Below, one piece after another: positions 53,246 to 64,000 of a stretch of DNA of 64,000 nt (positions are counted from its first letter, which is position 1; every line of letters starts with the position of its first letter). The DNA lies in contig CALYLW010000209.1 in NCBI GenBank assembly GCA_944989445.1, forward strand, positions 273,001-337,000, in the 5' to 3' direction. The stretch is from Ampullaceana balthica. Lineage: Eukaryota > Mollusca > Gastropoda > Lymnaeidae. Both the position numbers and the translations under genes were made by a program. The notes under the pieces were generated by a model. The model worked only from the letters and a program-made list of their open reading frames with translations. It was not told where the DNA came from and ran no database searches.

Positions 53246-53517
53246 AAATACAGGGTCATATCTTGAATCACTCACACTACCTTACTAATATGACAGGTCA
53301 GTTAGTGTTTTTAAGATATGGATCTAATCATGTTACTGTTTTACACAAGGTTATTTCCGTTGTGTAATCGTGCTTGGAGGTTCTTACTTAAATCAGGTTG
53401 CTCCTTTGGCATGTATGTGTAAAGATAGAATTAACTTCGTTAAGTTACTTGTAATAGAAGTTGTAACCATTGTGACTTCTTTCTCTGTTTAAATATGTAT
53501 TTATAAGGATATATATG

Positions 53518-53559
<42 letters not shown>

Positions 53560-53789
53560 TCGATATACATAATTCCCGCTGTCTGTATGTATGTATGTAA
53601 TAATGCTGTTAGGTGGCGCTGCGATCGATTTGTTCAATAGTTCGCACCAAATTACTGCACCAAAAGTAACACTTTCCGAACGTTCCGCATAAAATTGTTC
53701 AATATGATAATAAATGAATCAAATAAAAATAAATAAAATAAATGAAAGTTCTGTATTACGTTATTTTTTAATCTGATGTGTATTTATTT
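53246..53789. other. No gene; (TA)n microsatellite
   Basis: A TA array at 53521-53552 and a short TGTA repeat at about 53583. Nothing else supported. Confidence 0.6.
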
Positions 53790-53966
53790 TGAAAACTTCC
53801 GTCATTTTTGACGGGTGATACGCCGCGGGTCTCTCCAGAGTTTTTTCTTTTCATTCACTCACAGTCGTTTGCCAAAACCCATCCCATTTTGACAACTGTG
53901 TCTTTCCGGAAGTCTTCAACCGTCAGTAAATCATTAGCGGCGTATGCTACGCCGCGGGTCGCCTAA
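53790..53966 (+). mobile_element. Solo Helitron 3' end
   Basis: 53838-53966 matches the last 130 bp or so of the large Helitrons (TCATTCACTCACAGTCG; GTCTTTCCGGAAGTCTTCA), ending with the same hairpin (53937-53955) and CTAA followed by T. Just upstream, 53795-53830 is the CCGTCATTTTTGACGGGTGA end of the 2701-type family, so two Helitron ends lie side by side. Confidence 0.7.
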
Positions 53967-54188
53967 TATATATATAATTCGCCAGAAACAAGAGCAAGCA
54001 AGACGACGCAGTCTATATATACGTAGTAGTGTGTTCACAGGCAACGCAGTGCACTATGCGCACCGCACTGAGACGCACTATATAGAAGGAAGGTAAGTGA
54101 AGAAAGAAAAAAAAGCGCGTTTCATCGTTGTGCAATCATCTTAGCCACTCCCCCTCTTTTTCTTATTCTTTTTGTTTTATCTTCGGTG

Positions 54189-54606
54189 TTGTCCATAAAT
54201 GACCTCACACAGTTTTGGTCGATATTTCACTTCCCTTCCCCCCTCATTATGCGTCATCACAAAAACTTAGACCCCACCTCCATAATGAAGTCACAAAGCT
54301 TTCCTCAACCCCTCCCCTCTTATAATCTGTATTTTCTATTTGAAAACGAGCATGTTTCAAATCATTTTGTTGTCATTTAAGTATGTTTTTATGGTAAGGC
54401 TGCACTCTAATATCGTAACACTTGTGAAACCATGTAAAAGTCTTAAAACAAATGTAGAAATCAAATATTTAACAGGAACTTATATTTAATGTTGCGAGTT
54501 CCCATGTGACGTCACATATCTCAAACACCCCGCTCCCCCTCGTCACATATCGTCACAAATGCATGGACCCCAGTCCCTCTAGGTCATTCAAGGACCCCCT
54601 TTTATG
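54189..54606. mobile_element. MITE family C, copy 2
   Basis: GTCCATAAATGACC at the left, TGACGTCACA blocks and an AAGGACCCCCTTTTATG-like right end. Internal blocks (AAGGCTGCACTCTAATATCG; ATTTGAAAACGAGCATGTTT) match the copy at 13952-14386. Confidence 0.65.
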
Positions 54607-54800
54607 TTTCTGTTTCTTTGGTTTTTGTTTAATTTTGCATTAAGTTGTGTCTCATTGCTATCTTACTTAAGCCATGTTCAATTGCGTCGTTCTGCTATTT
54701 TTCGTGCTGCTGTTTGTGCCCGTTCTTTTCTCCCTTTCTTTACACTATCTATGAGCAATACTGCGGCGTTTGCTACGCCGCGATTTGGATCGAGCTGTTT
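54607..54800 (+). mobile_element. Short Helitron derivative
   Basis: TTCGTGCTGCTGTTTGTGCC matches the leader of the large Helitrons (- strand, about 40970), and GCGGCGTTTGCTACGCCGC at about 54764 matches their terminal hairpin. This suggests an internally deleted copy. The outer ends are not clear. Confidence 0.45.
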
Positions 54801-54861
54801 TTATTAAAGGACTTTGCGTCTTCATATAAGAATAAGAAGCGAAATGACTATGCTATTTCCA

Positions 54862-55310
54862 TCAGCGTCGCACCACAAAGCATCAGTCCTGACTTATTTA
54901 ATATAAAATTTCACTTGAAAAACTTAGATGAGAAAATTAAATATAGCATCCTTTATTTAAAAGTCATTTAAAATACTATTTACATTTCTACGAGATTTAG
55001 ACTAATAATGTGTGCTACTTAAATGTTTCATTGTCTTTAGTTTATAAGAATTAATAGAAAAATAACATTTGATGAACCAAACACATTTTTATGTCTTATT
55101 CATTTCACTTTAACTAAAACTAGTTAATGTATACATTTACTATACATATATCATTGTCAGCATTTTAATCCTAGTTGTTTGTACTCTTGTTAACGTGTAT
55201 ATGTAATTTATCCTAGTGGTACGCCACTTGAACTCGATCCCTATAAATAGGGATTCAATGTCTATTAAAGAGTTGTATTTTCCTACCCCGGTAAATTTTC
55301 ATTTAATTTT
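54862..55310 (+). repeat. Repeat family E, copy 1 (with 14-bp palindrome)
   Basis: Starts AGCGTCGCACCACAAAGCAT and includes TAGTGGTACGCCACTTGAAC then TCGATCC near 55216. Shares order and strand with copies at 58922 and 62274. Non-coding. Confidence 0.75.
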
Positions 55311-55859
55311 AAGAACTCATTTCATGGTTCGCAGTATAATAATTTGATGTGCTTCTTAAAAATGGTACATTTAATAAGACTTTCATAGTAGGCTTATATT
55401 TGTGACTCGCGTGGCTACAAATTTTATATTCATTTTATAAGTTAAGAAAATTATTTTTTATAAACTTCGACACCCTTTAAATCATGAAACCACATATTGC
55501 TCAAATCTCACAGAATCTTTTTGTAATAAATATAAACTTATCCTAATATTTTTTTTAAAAATTATTTTTATTTTGTTTGTTTATATTTTCTATGTTTTAA
55601 AATATTTTTATTAAATGGAAATGGAGTCTGTACGCATTTAAAAGCAACTTTATGAAAAATACATGTAGACTGTAGACTAGACGTTGTATAACAAATCTTT
55701 TAATATCATGTAGACTTTAGACAGTCGCTTTATAGCAAAAATGTTAATAGCATGTAGTCGGTGGCGTTACCATTGGTGCCAGTGACAATTTTTGTAAAAA
55801 CCTAGCCAACATGTCAAAAAAACCTAGTTCCGACAGAAAAAACATAGACACGCTAAAAT
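55311..55859. other. No gene recognised
   Basis: AT-rich. A short duplicated CATGTAGACT/TAGAC block lies at 55662-55760. Confidence 0.5.
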
Positions 55860-56195
55860 AAATAAATATGACGTCACAAAGCTCCCCCCACATACACACA
55901 AAAAAGAAAAATGTCTTATTTTCTACTTAAGAGTTAGCATGTTTCAAATCACTATTATGATATTTAATTATATATTTAGTGTAAGACTGCATTCTAATAT
56001 CGTAATTAGCGCTGAGCCAATTAAACGTCATTAAATAAATTTATTGAAGCAATCAAATATTTAAGTGGAGCTTTCATTTAAACTTGTGCATTTTTGATGT
56101 GATGTCACAGTTCTAAACACCTCCCTCCCCCTTGTCAAACATCACACTAAAGTGTGACTCCCCTACCGTGTCGTCATTTATGGACGGCCCTTATG
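55860..56195. mobile_element. MITE family C, copy 3
   Basis: Internal blocks ATGACGTCACAAAGCT, AAATATTTAAGTGGAGCTTT and an end GTCATTTATGGACGGCCCTT match the other family C copies. The left end is eroded. Confidence 0.6.
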
Positions 56196-57559
56196 TTGTA
56201 CATTACTATTTGTAAAATATACTTTCATTTGCAATTATTCCTCACTTATGTCATCTTCCTTAAAAATCTTAATGCCAATCTTATCAGCATTCTTGGCATT
56301 ATTCTTATTTTATCTATTACAGACGTAATTTTATACAGATATGAGTCCTACTTTTATCCATTGTTTGTCTAGTCTTGCATTTTAATTTGAGTTTTAAATG
56401 TTGATGGAGTTTTGATTTTCCTCGTTTGATCAGCTAACACATTCCACTTCCGAATCCCGGACGGAAAGAACGAGATTTTTTATGTGTTTGTTGTTGCATA
56501 CGGAATAGGAAAAGTGTTTTTATAACTATGTATATCTTAAGGTTGTATTAGATTATCTTTGGTTTATACCATGAATACTTGAGAGAATATTCTCTCAACG
56601 AGGGCAGAAGAAAATGATATAGCTGTTAAGTTTGTCATAAAGTCTAATAAAATTGAAAATTGTGGCTTGTTCAAGCTGTTTTATCTTGTACCAGATTTCT
56701 TTAGACAGATGGAGCAGCGCCATCTTTCGAATTCGGTGGGGTAGAGCTATATATATATCATAATATAAGTGACAGAACAGAGAGGGTGAAAAATCTGTTG
56801 CCACCTAATGCTTAATTATTTTTTTTTGAAAAATCGTATTTATGTAGGATCTTAATAGCACATATTTATTAAATTAAGTACTTAGATAGTGATTATTTAC
56901 TTTTTTAAAAGAAAAACCTAGATTATGGCTATTTTTTAAAATAAAAAACCTAGACAAGATGAAAAAAAACCTAGATCTAGGTTGAAAAACCTAGTGCTGG
57001 CAGCACTAGCATGCACATGTACTTTCGCAAATATGTCCATCATCGTCTTATAAAATTGTAAATGAATTCCTTTTTGTGGTTTTACAACAAAGACTCAGTA
57101 TGATGCTATTAATTTCTTGGTAAAATATTCTCTTATCACCAGATTTACATCCATGACCACTAATATTAATTTAAATTTTTATGACATTAAATTATTTCAT
57201 TGTTAAAACTACATCAATATCCTTTATTCAGAAGAACTATTAATATTCTTAAAATGTTATCAAACCTACGACATATTTCCTTTATCATGAATCTGGGTGT
57301 ATTTCATGTGCTGTATAACTAAGGAAGGGCTGTTAAAAGTAAATTTAAAACATTAAAAACAATACTTTTGAATTGTGTCTGAGATGTTAATTTTACATGG
57401 TAAATGCTCAGTCATGTATTTAAAAATTTAATTCTTATATATCTTACATCGAGACATCGAGTTCATTATTGAGAGTTTGTTGGATGCAGCAAGCGTTAAG
57501 TGTCCAGATAAGAATTTTAAAAAATTACAGCATTTATAATCAAAGAGGACTCTAGTCAG
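56196..57559. other. No gene recognised
   Basis: AT-rich sequence without supported features. Confidence 0.5.
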
Positions 57560-58090
57560 ACGTGTTTGAAATAATAAATGACACTTTGATTAAAAAACTT
57601 CTAGGAGCAAAAATAACTGTTTGTGGTACTCTCTTGCGGTGGACGAAAGTACCAATATACTGAAACATCACAATTGTTAGTATTTATACGGGGAATAAGC
57701 CCCGAGAAATTTCCAATTTAAACATTAGAACCCCGAGGTTAAGGGACACAAAAAAATATAAAATAATACGGGGAATAAACAGTCATTTCCGGTTTTTCGA
57801 AAACTTACTTAGTCTTGAACCACTCAAAGAACCAAACACAGGCTAGCAATAGTCAATGCCTTAGAGAACTGTGTTCAAAGAACTGGGTTGGTGTTGAACT
57901 AGATGGTATGTGTAGCTACCGATATTGCGCGTGCTTTGACTGGAAAAAACGTAGGTCTTGCGAAGTTGATGAAAAATACAATTAAAGAAGACCGTCTTGA
58001 CCCATAAAATCTTACCTCTCAACTGGATCATCAATCAGGATGTGTAAAGTTGCATTGAATAACAAGCATATTATTGACCTGTTTGTCCGT
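57560..58090 (+). pseudogene. hAT transposase relic (+ strand)
   Basis: Fragments in more than one frame read L-A-V-D-E-S-T-N and V-C-V-A-T-D-I-A-R-A-L-T-G-K-N-V-G-L-A-K-L-M-K. They match the F-S-L-A-L-D-E-S-T and T-D-G-A-x-A-M-x-G-K-x-x-G-L segments of hAT (ZBED-like) transposases. Stops and an inserted block between them make it non-functional. Confidence 0.65.
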
Positions 58091-58921
58091 GTGAAATACA
58101 AAATACACAAACAAATTGTGCAATGAAAACAATATATTTAAGCTTTTTTTAAAACTAATACGACAGTAAACGTTTCGGCTAATGCCTTCATCAGTACAAT
58201 AACATAAAATACGTACTTAAAACTTGTATTATTTGAATTTGTATTATGCAATAAATATTAAAATAAAAGAAAAAGGAAGGGACAACATTAACCAACAAGG
58301 ACAAAGGATATAGGAAAAAGGAGGAAGTCTCTACGGTAACAGTGAAAACTACAACGGGAACAATATTCTGCAGTTAGGTAAAATTATGAATTTGGTTAAC
58401 TCCATATGGAGCCAACGTACCAAATCGTTTTATAAGCCTATTTTCCATGTGGATTCTATCTTGGGTATTGCTTGCATAAAAAAATACCAGTTACTGCAAG
58501 ATCTGAAATGACGTCATGGTCAACACTATTAAAATGTTTAGATACAGGAAATTGAGCCTGTTTATTTATATTATACAGGTGTTCTCGAAACCGATCTCCA
58601 GCAAAACTTCTTGTTTTTGGACTTACTGTATAACGGGTATAGGAAGAATCAAAATGATTCATTGAAATTCATCTCTATTTACAAGGATTCATTTCAGACG
58701 GATTTCCGCTTAGACAAAACATAAAACGGTACTATTTGATTAATAAAAACTTGGCCTTATGAAGTAGTTAATCTAATTAAAATTGAAAAATATAAAATTT
58801 AAAAAATACAACTTTTTGGATATATTAATACAAACCATTTTTAGTTTCAAAACAGATACATATATTTATTCAAAGTTATTTCTCATTTTCATATTTGACG
58901 TGCATTTAAATTGTATCTCCT
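58091..58921. other. No gene recognised
   Basis: A 68-codon - strand frame at 58456-58662 shows no domain. Otherwise nothing supported. Confidence 0.45.
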
Positions 58922-59110
58922 GACAGCGGCGCACTAAAAAGCACCGGTGCTGAACTATTTAATGTTACTTTGAACGTGAGACAAATTAGATGACAAAATA
59001 AATATGTGTTAGTGATGACTGCCATTACGCTGCAATTAAATTGTAATTTACAAGTCTATGAGACATGATATCATTGATTTGTATTACTTAAATATTTTAA
59101 TTTTAAATTC

Positions 59111-59160
<50 letters not shown>

Positions 59161-59390
59161 TTATTTATTTATTTATTTCGAGGAAAAATATACGTTTTAA
59201 AGTCATATTTATTTTTTTGAATTATGTAAACCATGTAATTTATATATTTACTGTCATATATGTTCTTGTTTAACTGTTGCAAGGCACATTGTAATGCATT
59301 TTACACTTCCAATTTATTTTAGTGGCACGCCACTTGACTTCGTTCCCTTTAACGAGTGATAATGTGTAAATAAAAAGCTAGGATTCTCTT
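58922..59390 (+). repeat. Repeat family E, copy 2, with AT and TTTA microsatellite insert
   Basis: Starts AGCGGCGCACTAAAAAGCAC and includes TAGTGGCACGCCACTTGACT near 59321. A long (TA)n (59113-59155) and (TTTA)n (59155-59180) lie inside. Confidence 0.7.
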
Positions 59391-60239
59391 ACAATTGGCC
59401 TATTCTGAGTTAGATTAAAAGGAATTCATGCGTTTAGTGAATTTTCCTTTGAATTTCAATACTTCATAAATTAGTAACTTGATATAAGACATAAAAATCA
59501 ATTTGTTAACCTTGCCTTTGTTGATCACATTTACTAAATACGTAATGATAATTTGATGATCTGTTTGTTTAAACACTGAGCTATTTCGACTCTTCATACA
59601 ATTGCACGAGACCAAGCTAAAACATTTCTTAAAATCTCATCTGGAGAAACTTGTAAAATATCCAGATCTAGATAATACATTTTTAAATACCTCAAAGAGC
59701 CTAAGTTGTTTTTTTATCCTAATTTATAATAGCATTTTATGATTATAAAATTTATAATCATATAATGCTGAAGTATGGGCTGTGATTTAAAATTTCGCAA
59801 TTACATTTACTTCATCATATTTAGCGGAATATAAATTCAGTGCGGTAACTATTCTTTTAATGCAAACAGACAATAGCGGTTACCTAAGATTACTGCTAAC
59901 GAAAATAAAGCCGAGGATTTCTAAATTGGTAGCAGCAAACCAAGTTCATCGTATCATTTATATGATTTCGAATTTGTGTTTGTTTGTGTTGAACTATTCT
60001 TGAATTGTGGAACCAGATTACTGGTTGTTATTATTGGCATGAAAGCATTCAAATTGCAGTCAGTCAACATCGATCTGTTCTGAGACTTATTTATTTTCAT
60101 ACAAGAAAAAGTTTGCTCATAGATGTATGTGAACCCAAATGGTGGCAAAAGTTTGACAGCAAAATTGTTTTTTTTTATTGTGGAAACGCCGCACCTAGCA
60201 ACAACAACAAAACTGAAGCAGAAAAATTATTTTGAACTT
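59391..60239. other. No gene recognised
   Basis: Nothing supported. Confidence 0.45.
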
Positions 60240-60785
60240 CTCCTTCAGGTCATAATCTGATTTTTGCTTTTAGGTTAAGCAGTTCAAACAGTATATCCTC
60301 TGGGGCTTAATCAGCTTTTGCACTAAATTGCAAGCTGAGGATATTGAAGAGTGGTTTCAGGTTCTTGCCGTCTTGCAACCTCCTTTCAAAGCCCATAGCA
60401 CAGTCATCCAACTAAGCCTTGTACTTGTCAGCAATTTTACAAGAAACGGGTTTCTGGTTTAGCAAATGGAAATGGCAAAACCTGTATACACCTGCTCGCC
60501 TGGACAACAGGGAGAGCTTTGTCTGAAATGATTTAACACATAAATTCCATGTGCAAACAAGCCATTGTCCTGAAGTTTGACATTCAGTTAATTCAAATTG
60601 TCTATAATGTTAATGGCGAACATGAAGTCTGACTGCAACTCTTTATTAACTATGGAAGTAACAAAATCACAAACAAAACCCTTCATATCCAGCAACATAA
60701 CTATTTCTTCCTTGAGATCCCATACTCGCCTCAATATCTTGCCCAGTCTCAGCCAGCGGACACTGCCGTGGTAGATAATATAACA
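60240..60785 (-). pseudogene. hAT transposase relic (- strand)
   Basis: The - strand frame reads H-G-S-V-R-W-L-R-L-G-K-I-L-R-R-V-W-D-L-K, then F-A-I-N-I-I-D-N-L-N, a stop, and L-N-V-K-L-Q-D-N-G. It matches the R-W-L-S-R-G-K-V-L-x-R-V-x-E-L and D-x-x-x-x-L-N-x-L-N-x-x-L-Q-G segments of ZBED-type hAT transposases. Interrupted by stops. Confidence 0.7.
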
Positions 60786-60853
60786 TTCAAATCTTCAAAC
60801 AGTGATTTTAACAATTGTGATTAAATTTCCTAGCTTTTACAAAGTTTGGTGGT

Positions 60854-61922
60854 CGGACACTTCGACCCCGTACGGTTCGACCCTGCCAGTTTGACCACAT
60901 GACGTTACGACCCCAGGACGTTTCGACCCCGGACGGTTCGACAACGGACGGTTTGACCACGGACGATTCGACCTCAGGACGTTTCGACCCCGGACGTTTC
61001 AACCCCTTCTTATCTAAACTGTAATCATGTTGTTGTTTTTTTTTAAATTATATACTTTTTAAAATGTATTATATTGAAAATTAATTTTTTGGGATCCAAA
61101 AAATAATTTTTTAAAAATTAAATACCGTAACAAATCGTTATTTGTATATAAACTGACAACCAGTCAACATACAATGCGAATTCATGATTGTAATAAATAT
61201 GTCTATTCCTCTAAAGTAGAACGTCTTTCCAAACATATCAAACTCCACCGCCACCCCGTCCGTTGTAATCGGACAATAAAAGGCAATGTGGTCAGGTGGT
61301 CCTTTCTTAAGGTGCCAAATTCTCCCTGCCCCCACTCACTTTATTTACCTACCCCATAAACAGCACACGGCGAGCTGTAGTGGTCACCAGTGAAACCCCC
61401 AGATAAGATGTAAGCAACAATGACGAAACGTTCATTCAGGTCATATGGGCCCAGCAGCTTGAATGTTATTGTCTGCTAGGTGGCGGTATTAACTATAGAA
61501 ATTTTACTAACTTTAAATGCTGACAACTTTGTACGTCTTATGAAAAGAATTAATTCTGCGAGGAAGGTCTTCACGTGTTAAGGAACACAAGAAACACAAG
61601 TGAATGGAAGGGCCCGGGTTTGTAATGGTTTCAGCGCCTGCGATGTGCATCGTTCAGCATGTCGACACTTTTAAATAAATTAGACCATTTTTAAATGTGT
61701 TTGGGATAGGAGTGGGGATTCTATTTTTATTTTTTAATGGATAATATACCAAAAATTTATTGAAAAAAATATTTAAAAAACAAGGAGTAAATAAACATTT
61801 CACAGTGTCGAAACGAAAGGGTTGAACTGTCTGGGATCGAATCACGCGGGGTCGAATTATCCGTGGTCGAACTGGCAGGGGCGAACGGTCCGGAGTCGAA
61901 TCGTTCGGGGTCGAAGTGTCCG
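60854..61922. mobile_element. Foldback-like element with tandem-repeat termini
   Basis: Both ends start CGGACACTTCGACCCCG (the right end inverted). Each terminus is a tandem array of 15-16 bp units of the type GGACGGTTCGACCCC (left 60854-61008, about ten units; right about 61806-61922, about seven to eight units, inverted). The interior of about 800 bp has no transposase. Terminal inverted repeats made of short tandem units are typical of foldback elements such as sea-urchin TU. No clear target duplication. Confidence 0.7.
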
Positions 61923-62273
61923 TAATTCAAAGTATAGGATTCCTGACCTAATATAGATTACCTCATAATTTCTCGGTAATAATCAATTGGAACATTTTAC
62001 TTAAGTATACAATTTAACTACGTATGCATTCAATTTCTATCTAGGTTTCATGTACATATATACATGTATTTTATTTTAATATATTTTTGCTATATCTTAT
62101 GACATTTTTTCCCCAAAGATATAATAAATATACTATAAAAATAACTTTCTAATTTTATTGATGCACATATAACTGATAACAAGACATGCGGATATTTCAA
62201 GAACCGGAATAGATGTTTTTATTAAATAACATTGTGTTTTTATATAGGAGATGCAATGATTATTTTCTTCCAG
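61923..62273. other. No gene recognised
   Basis: AT-rich sequence, nothing supported. Confidence 0.5.
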
Positions 62274-62695
62274 TCAGCGTCGCACCACAAAGCACCAGTG
62301 CTGACGTATTTCATAGTAACTTTTACTTGTAAACTTAGACAAGAAGATTAATTATAACATCTTTAATTTAAAAGTGTATTAAACTATAGTTTACACCTTC
62401 ATGAGACCTAGTGCTAATAAGGTGTGCTACTAAAATGTTTACCTGTGTAAAGTCTCTAATAATTTATTGAAAAATAACATTTTAGGATCAACAATCAGTT
62501 TAATATCAACTTGTTTTCATTTTTAATGAAACTATTACATTTATTTATTTACTGTAAAAGATATTTCTACATTTACATTTTCTCAACAGGAGTGACCCTC
62601 ATTACTCGAAATTTATGTATTATCCTAGTGGCACGCCACTTGAACTCGATCCGATACAATGCAAAAGTAATGGTATGATTCTCCTACCCCGATAA
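62274..62695 (+). repeat. Repeat family E, copy 3
   Basis: Starts AGCGTCGCACCACAAAGCAC and includes CTAGTGGCACGCCACTTGAA then CTCGATCC near 62626. Same orientation as the other two copies. Confidence 0.75.
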
Positions 62696-63160
62696 GCTTA
62701 TACTTTTTTAAAATCTTATTTTATATTTCATGGTATAAGAATTTGAAGTGCTTCTTGAAAATAGTAACTTTAGTAGAATTTCATGATGTGCCTTATAATT
62801 GTTTTTTTTGACTACCTACTTAATATTAATAAACATTTTATAATGTATGTCAATATTAGATGTCGTGTAGCTTTTTGAGTGATCTTTTGTGTGTGATTGT
62901 TATTTGTTACCATCACTTTCTATTTTATTACGATCTTTTGTATGCGTATGACTCGTTCAATTATGGGCTGAGAAAGACTGTAAAGTAGAAAAAAGAAAAT
63001 ACATTTGTGTGAGAAATCATTTAAAAGAAATTTAAAAGTATTACAGTAAAAAAAACTCGCCTTTGATTTGAATAGCCCTATGTACAGTACTTGGAGAAAA
63101 TCATATTATTCTCTGTGTTCCAAAGACACGAACTAAAACTTTGGCGAAAGGTCATTCTCT
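62696..63160. other. No gene recognised
   Basis: AT-rich sequence, nothing supported. Confidence 0.5.
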
Positions 63161-63165
63161 TTTTG

Positions 63166-63262
63166 TGCAGCCAAACAAAGGAATTCTCTACCATTACACA
63201 TCCGTAGTATTCCAACTACCAAGTACTTCAAGACTGCACTTTAGACGCATCTATTTACAAAA
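63166..63262 (+). pseudogene. LINE ORF tail relic
   Basis: Reads A-A-K-Q-R-N-S-L-P-L-H-I-R-S-I-P-T-T-K-Y, then F-K-T-A-L, a stop, and T-H-L-F. It resembles the W-N-x-L-P-x-H-I-R ... F-K-x-x-L-K-T-H-L-F end of non-LTR retrotransposon ORF2. A GCGC-type terminal block follows at 63382. Confidence 0.55.
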
Positions 63263-63743
63263 TTAAGTAAACAACATTTCTTTTAATGATTAACATAGCA
63301 TATGTGTAACGTAATGCCATTTATGTGGGTAAAATAGTATGAATGGTTATTTAATTATTATACGTATTTTATTATCTACATGTCAAGCGCTGTGGGCCCG
63401 GCTCCTTGCTGAGACGTAACGTTACGTACATTATAAATTTAAAACGACTGTTATTGTTATAAATTGAAGCTGCGATATTTAAAGTGGGAGATGTTTAGAA
63501 TGTTTGCAGTTTATTTAAATATTGTTGGTGTTAGAATTGTTAAATAACAACAATGAAAGTATAATTTTTAGTTAAATAAGAACTTAGCCTCATGAAATTG
63601 TAAACAAAAATACTTATACAATATAAATAAATTTAAACTGTGCTTCCTAAACTCGTTATAAACCAAGTTCAATAACAAGAAGTTTGGCTGAAGAAGACGA
63701 TGTTAACTCAATCAAGTGAAACTCTTTATTTTTATATTATAAC

Positions 63744-64000
63744 TAGCAGACCCGTCGTGCGTTGCAACGATCTCAGTAAAAAGAAATACATATAGATAAC
63801 AAAGACATTACATTAAGGGTCACAGGGCCCATCAGTTTACCATATGAAGTTCGAAAATCTATTCATTTCAATCAATTTCATAACAAATATATTTTATATA
63901 TATTTCTCATTATCGTGTAAAATTGAATCGGGAATACAATGTTAAAAGTTTAGTAAAAAAACACATTTAGGGCCCAAGCCCTGAGGAATTGGACATTAGG
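63744..64000 (-). mobile_element. Helitron-like 3' end, element running out of the window
   Basis: The - strand ends CGTTGCAACGCACGACGGGTCTGCTAG followed by T at 63743 (positions 63744-63770; CTAG preceded by a GTTGCAAC palindrome and a GGGTCTG spacer similar to GGGTCAG of the large Helitrons). The body would lie to the right and is cut by the window edge. Confidence 0.45.

Overview
The window looks like animal nuclear DNA, most likely from a mollusc or another lophotrochozoan. This is an inference. It rests on AT-rich DNA with short exons and GT-AG introns, many micro- and minisatellites, tRNA-derived SINEs, non-autonomous hAT elements and MITEs, OTU-bearing animal Helitrons, and a degenerate CCCTAA-like tract. 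There is no bacterial gene organisation, and most of the window is non-coding or repeat.

Layout. 1-13.6 kb: no secure host gene. It holds a hAT MITE with perfect 8-bp target duplications (2374-2569), a short Helitron-like element (2701-3115), one copy of a 450-500 bp repeat (4155-4616; two more at 12.3-13.3 kb), several minisatellites (notably a 16-bp array at 7371-8047 and a 59-bp triplet at 8121-8310 whose unit carries a splice-donor consensus), and TA and GA microsatellites. 13.65-20.47 kb: one well-supported eight-exon gene on the + strand, encoding a glutamine-synthetase-fold (lengsin-like) protein of about 436 residues. Key active-site residues are replaced, so it is probably a pseudoenzyme. 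Its introns are loaded with repeats. One intron starts with about 65 copies of an 18-bp unit containing the gene's own 5' splice site, and exon 4 lies between two inverted MITE copies. 20.5-34 kb: mostly empty, with a 23-residue tandem-repeat (STPR-like) coding relic at 25.5 kb, a candidate transmembrane exon at 26.8 kb, a LINE tail, a second hAT MITE with perfect 8-bp duplications (28306-28811), and two pieces of an F-box gene (33.2 and 34.1 kb). The second piece runs straight into a noisy 58-60 bp satellite and a 412-bp assembly gap.

35.4-51.4 kb: two nearly identical 6.2-kb Helitrons on the - strand (35377-41547 and 45224-51417), about 3.7 kb apart. Copy 2 has both canonical ends (5' TC; 3' hairpin plus CTAG, inserted between A and T). 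Each carries an OTU protease ORF, a damaged C2H2 zinc-finger region, a Rep (HUH) region and a Pif1-type helicase. The frame breaks are the same in both copies, so the copies moved recently although their coding capacity was already damaged. 51.4-64 kb: a repeat-rich tail with an inverted SINE pair, solo Helitron ends, three copies of a palindrome-containing repeat, hAT transposase relics, a foldback-type element whose ends are built from tandem 15-16 bp units, and a LINE tail.

The best candidates for something new are (i) the array of tandem 5' splice sites, which also carries E-boxes, (ii) the hairpin potential around exon 4 of the same gene, and (iii) the recently amplified but coding-defective OTU-Helitron with a second, decayed OTU module in its leader.
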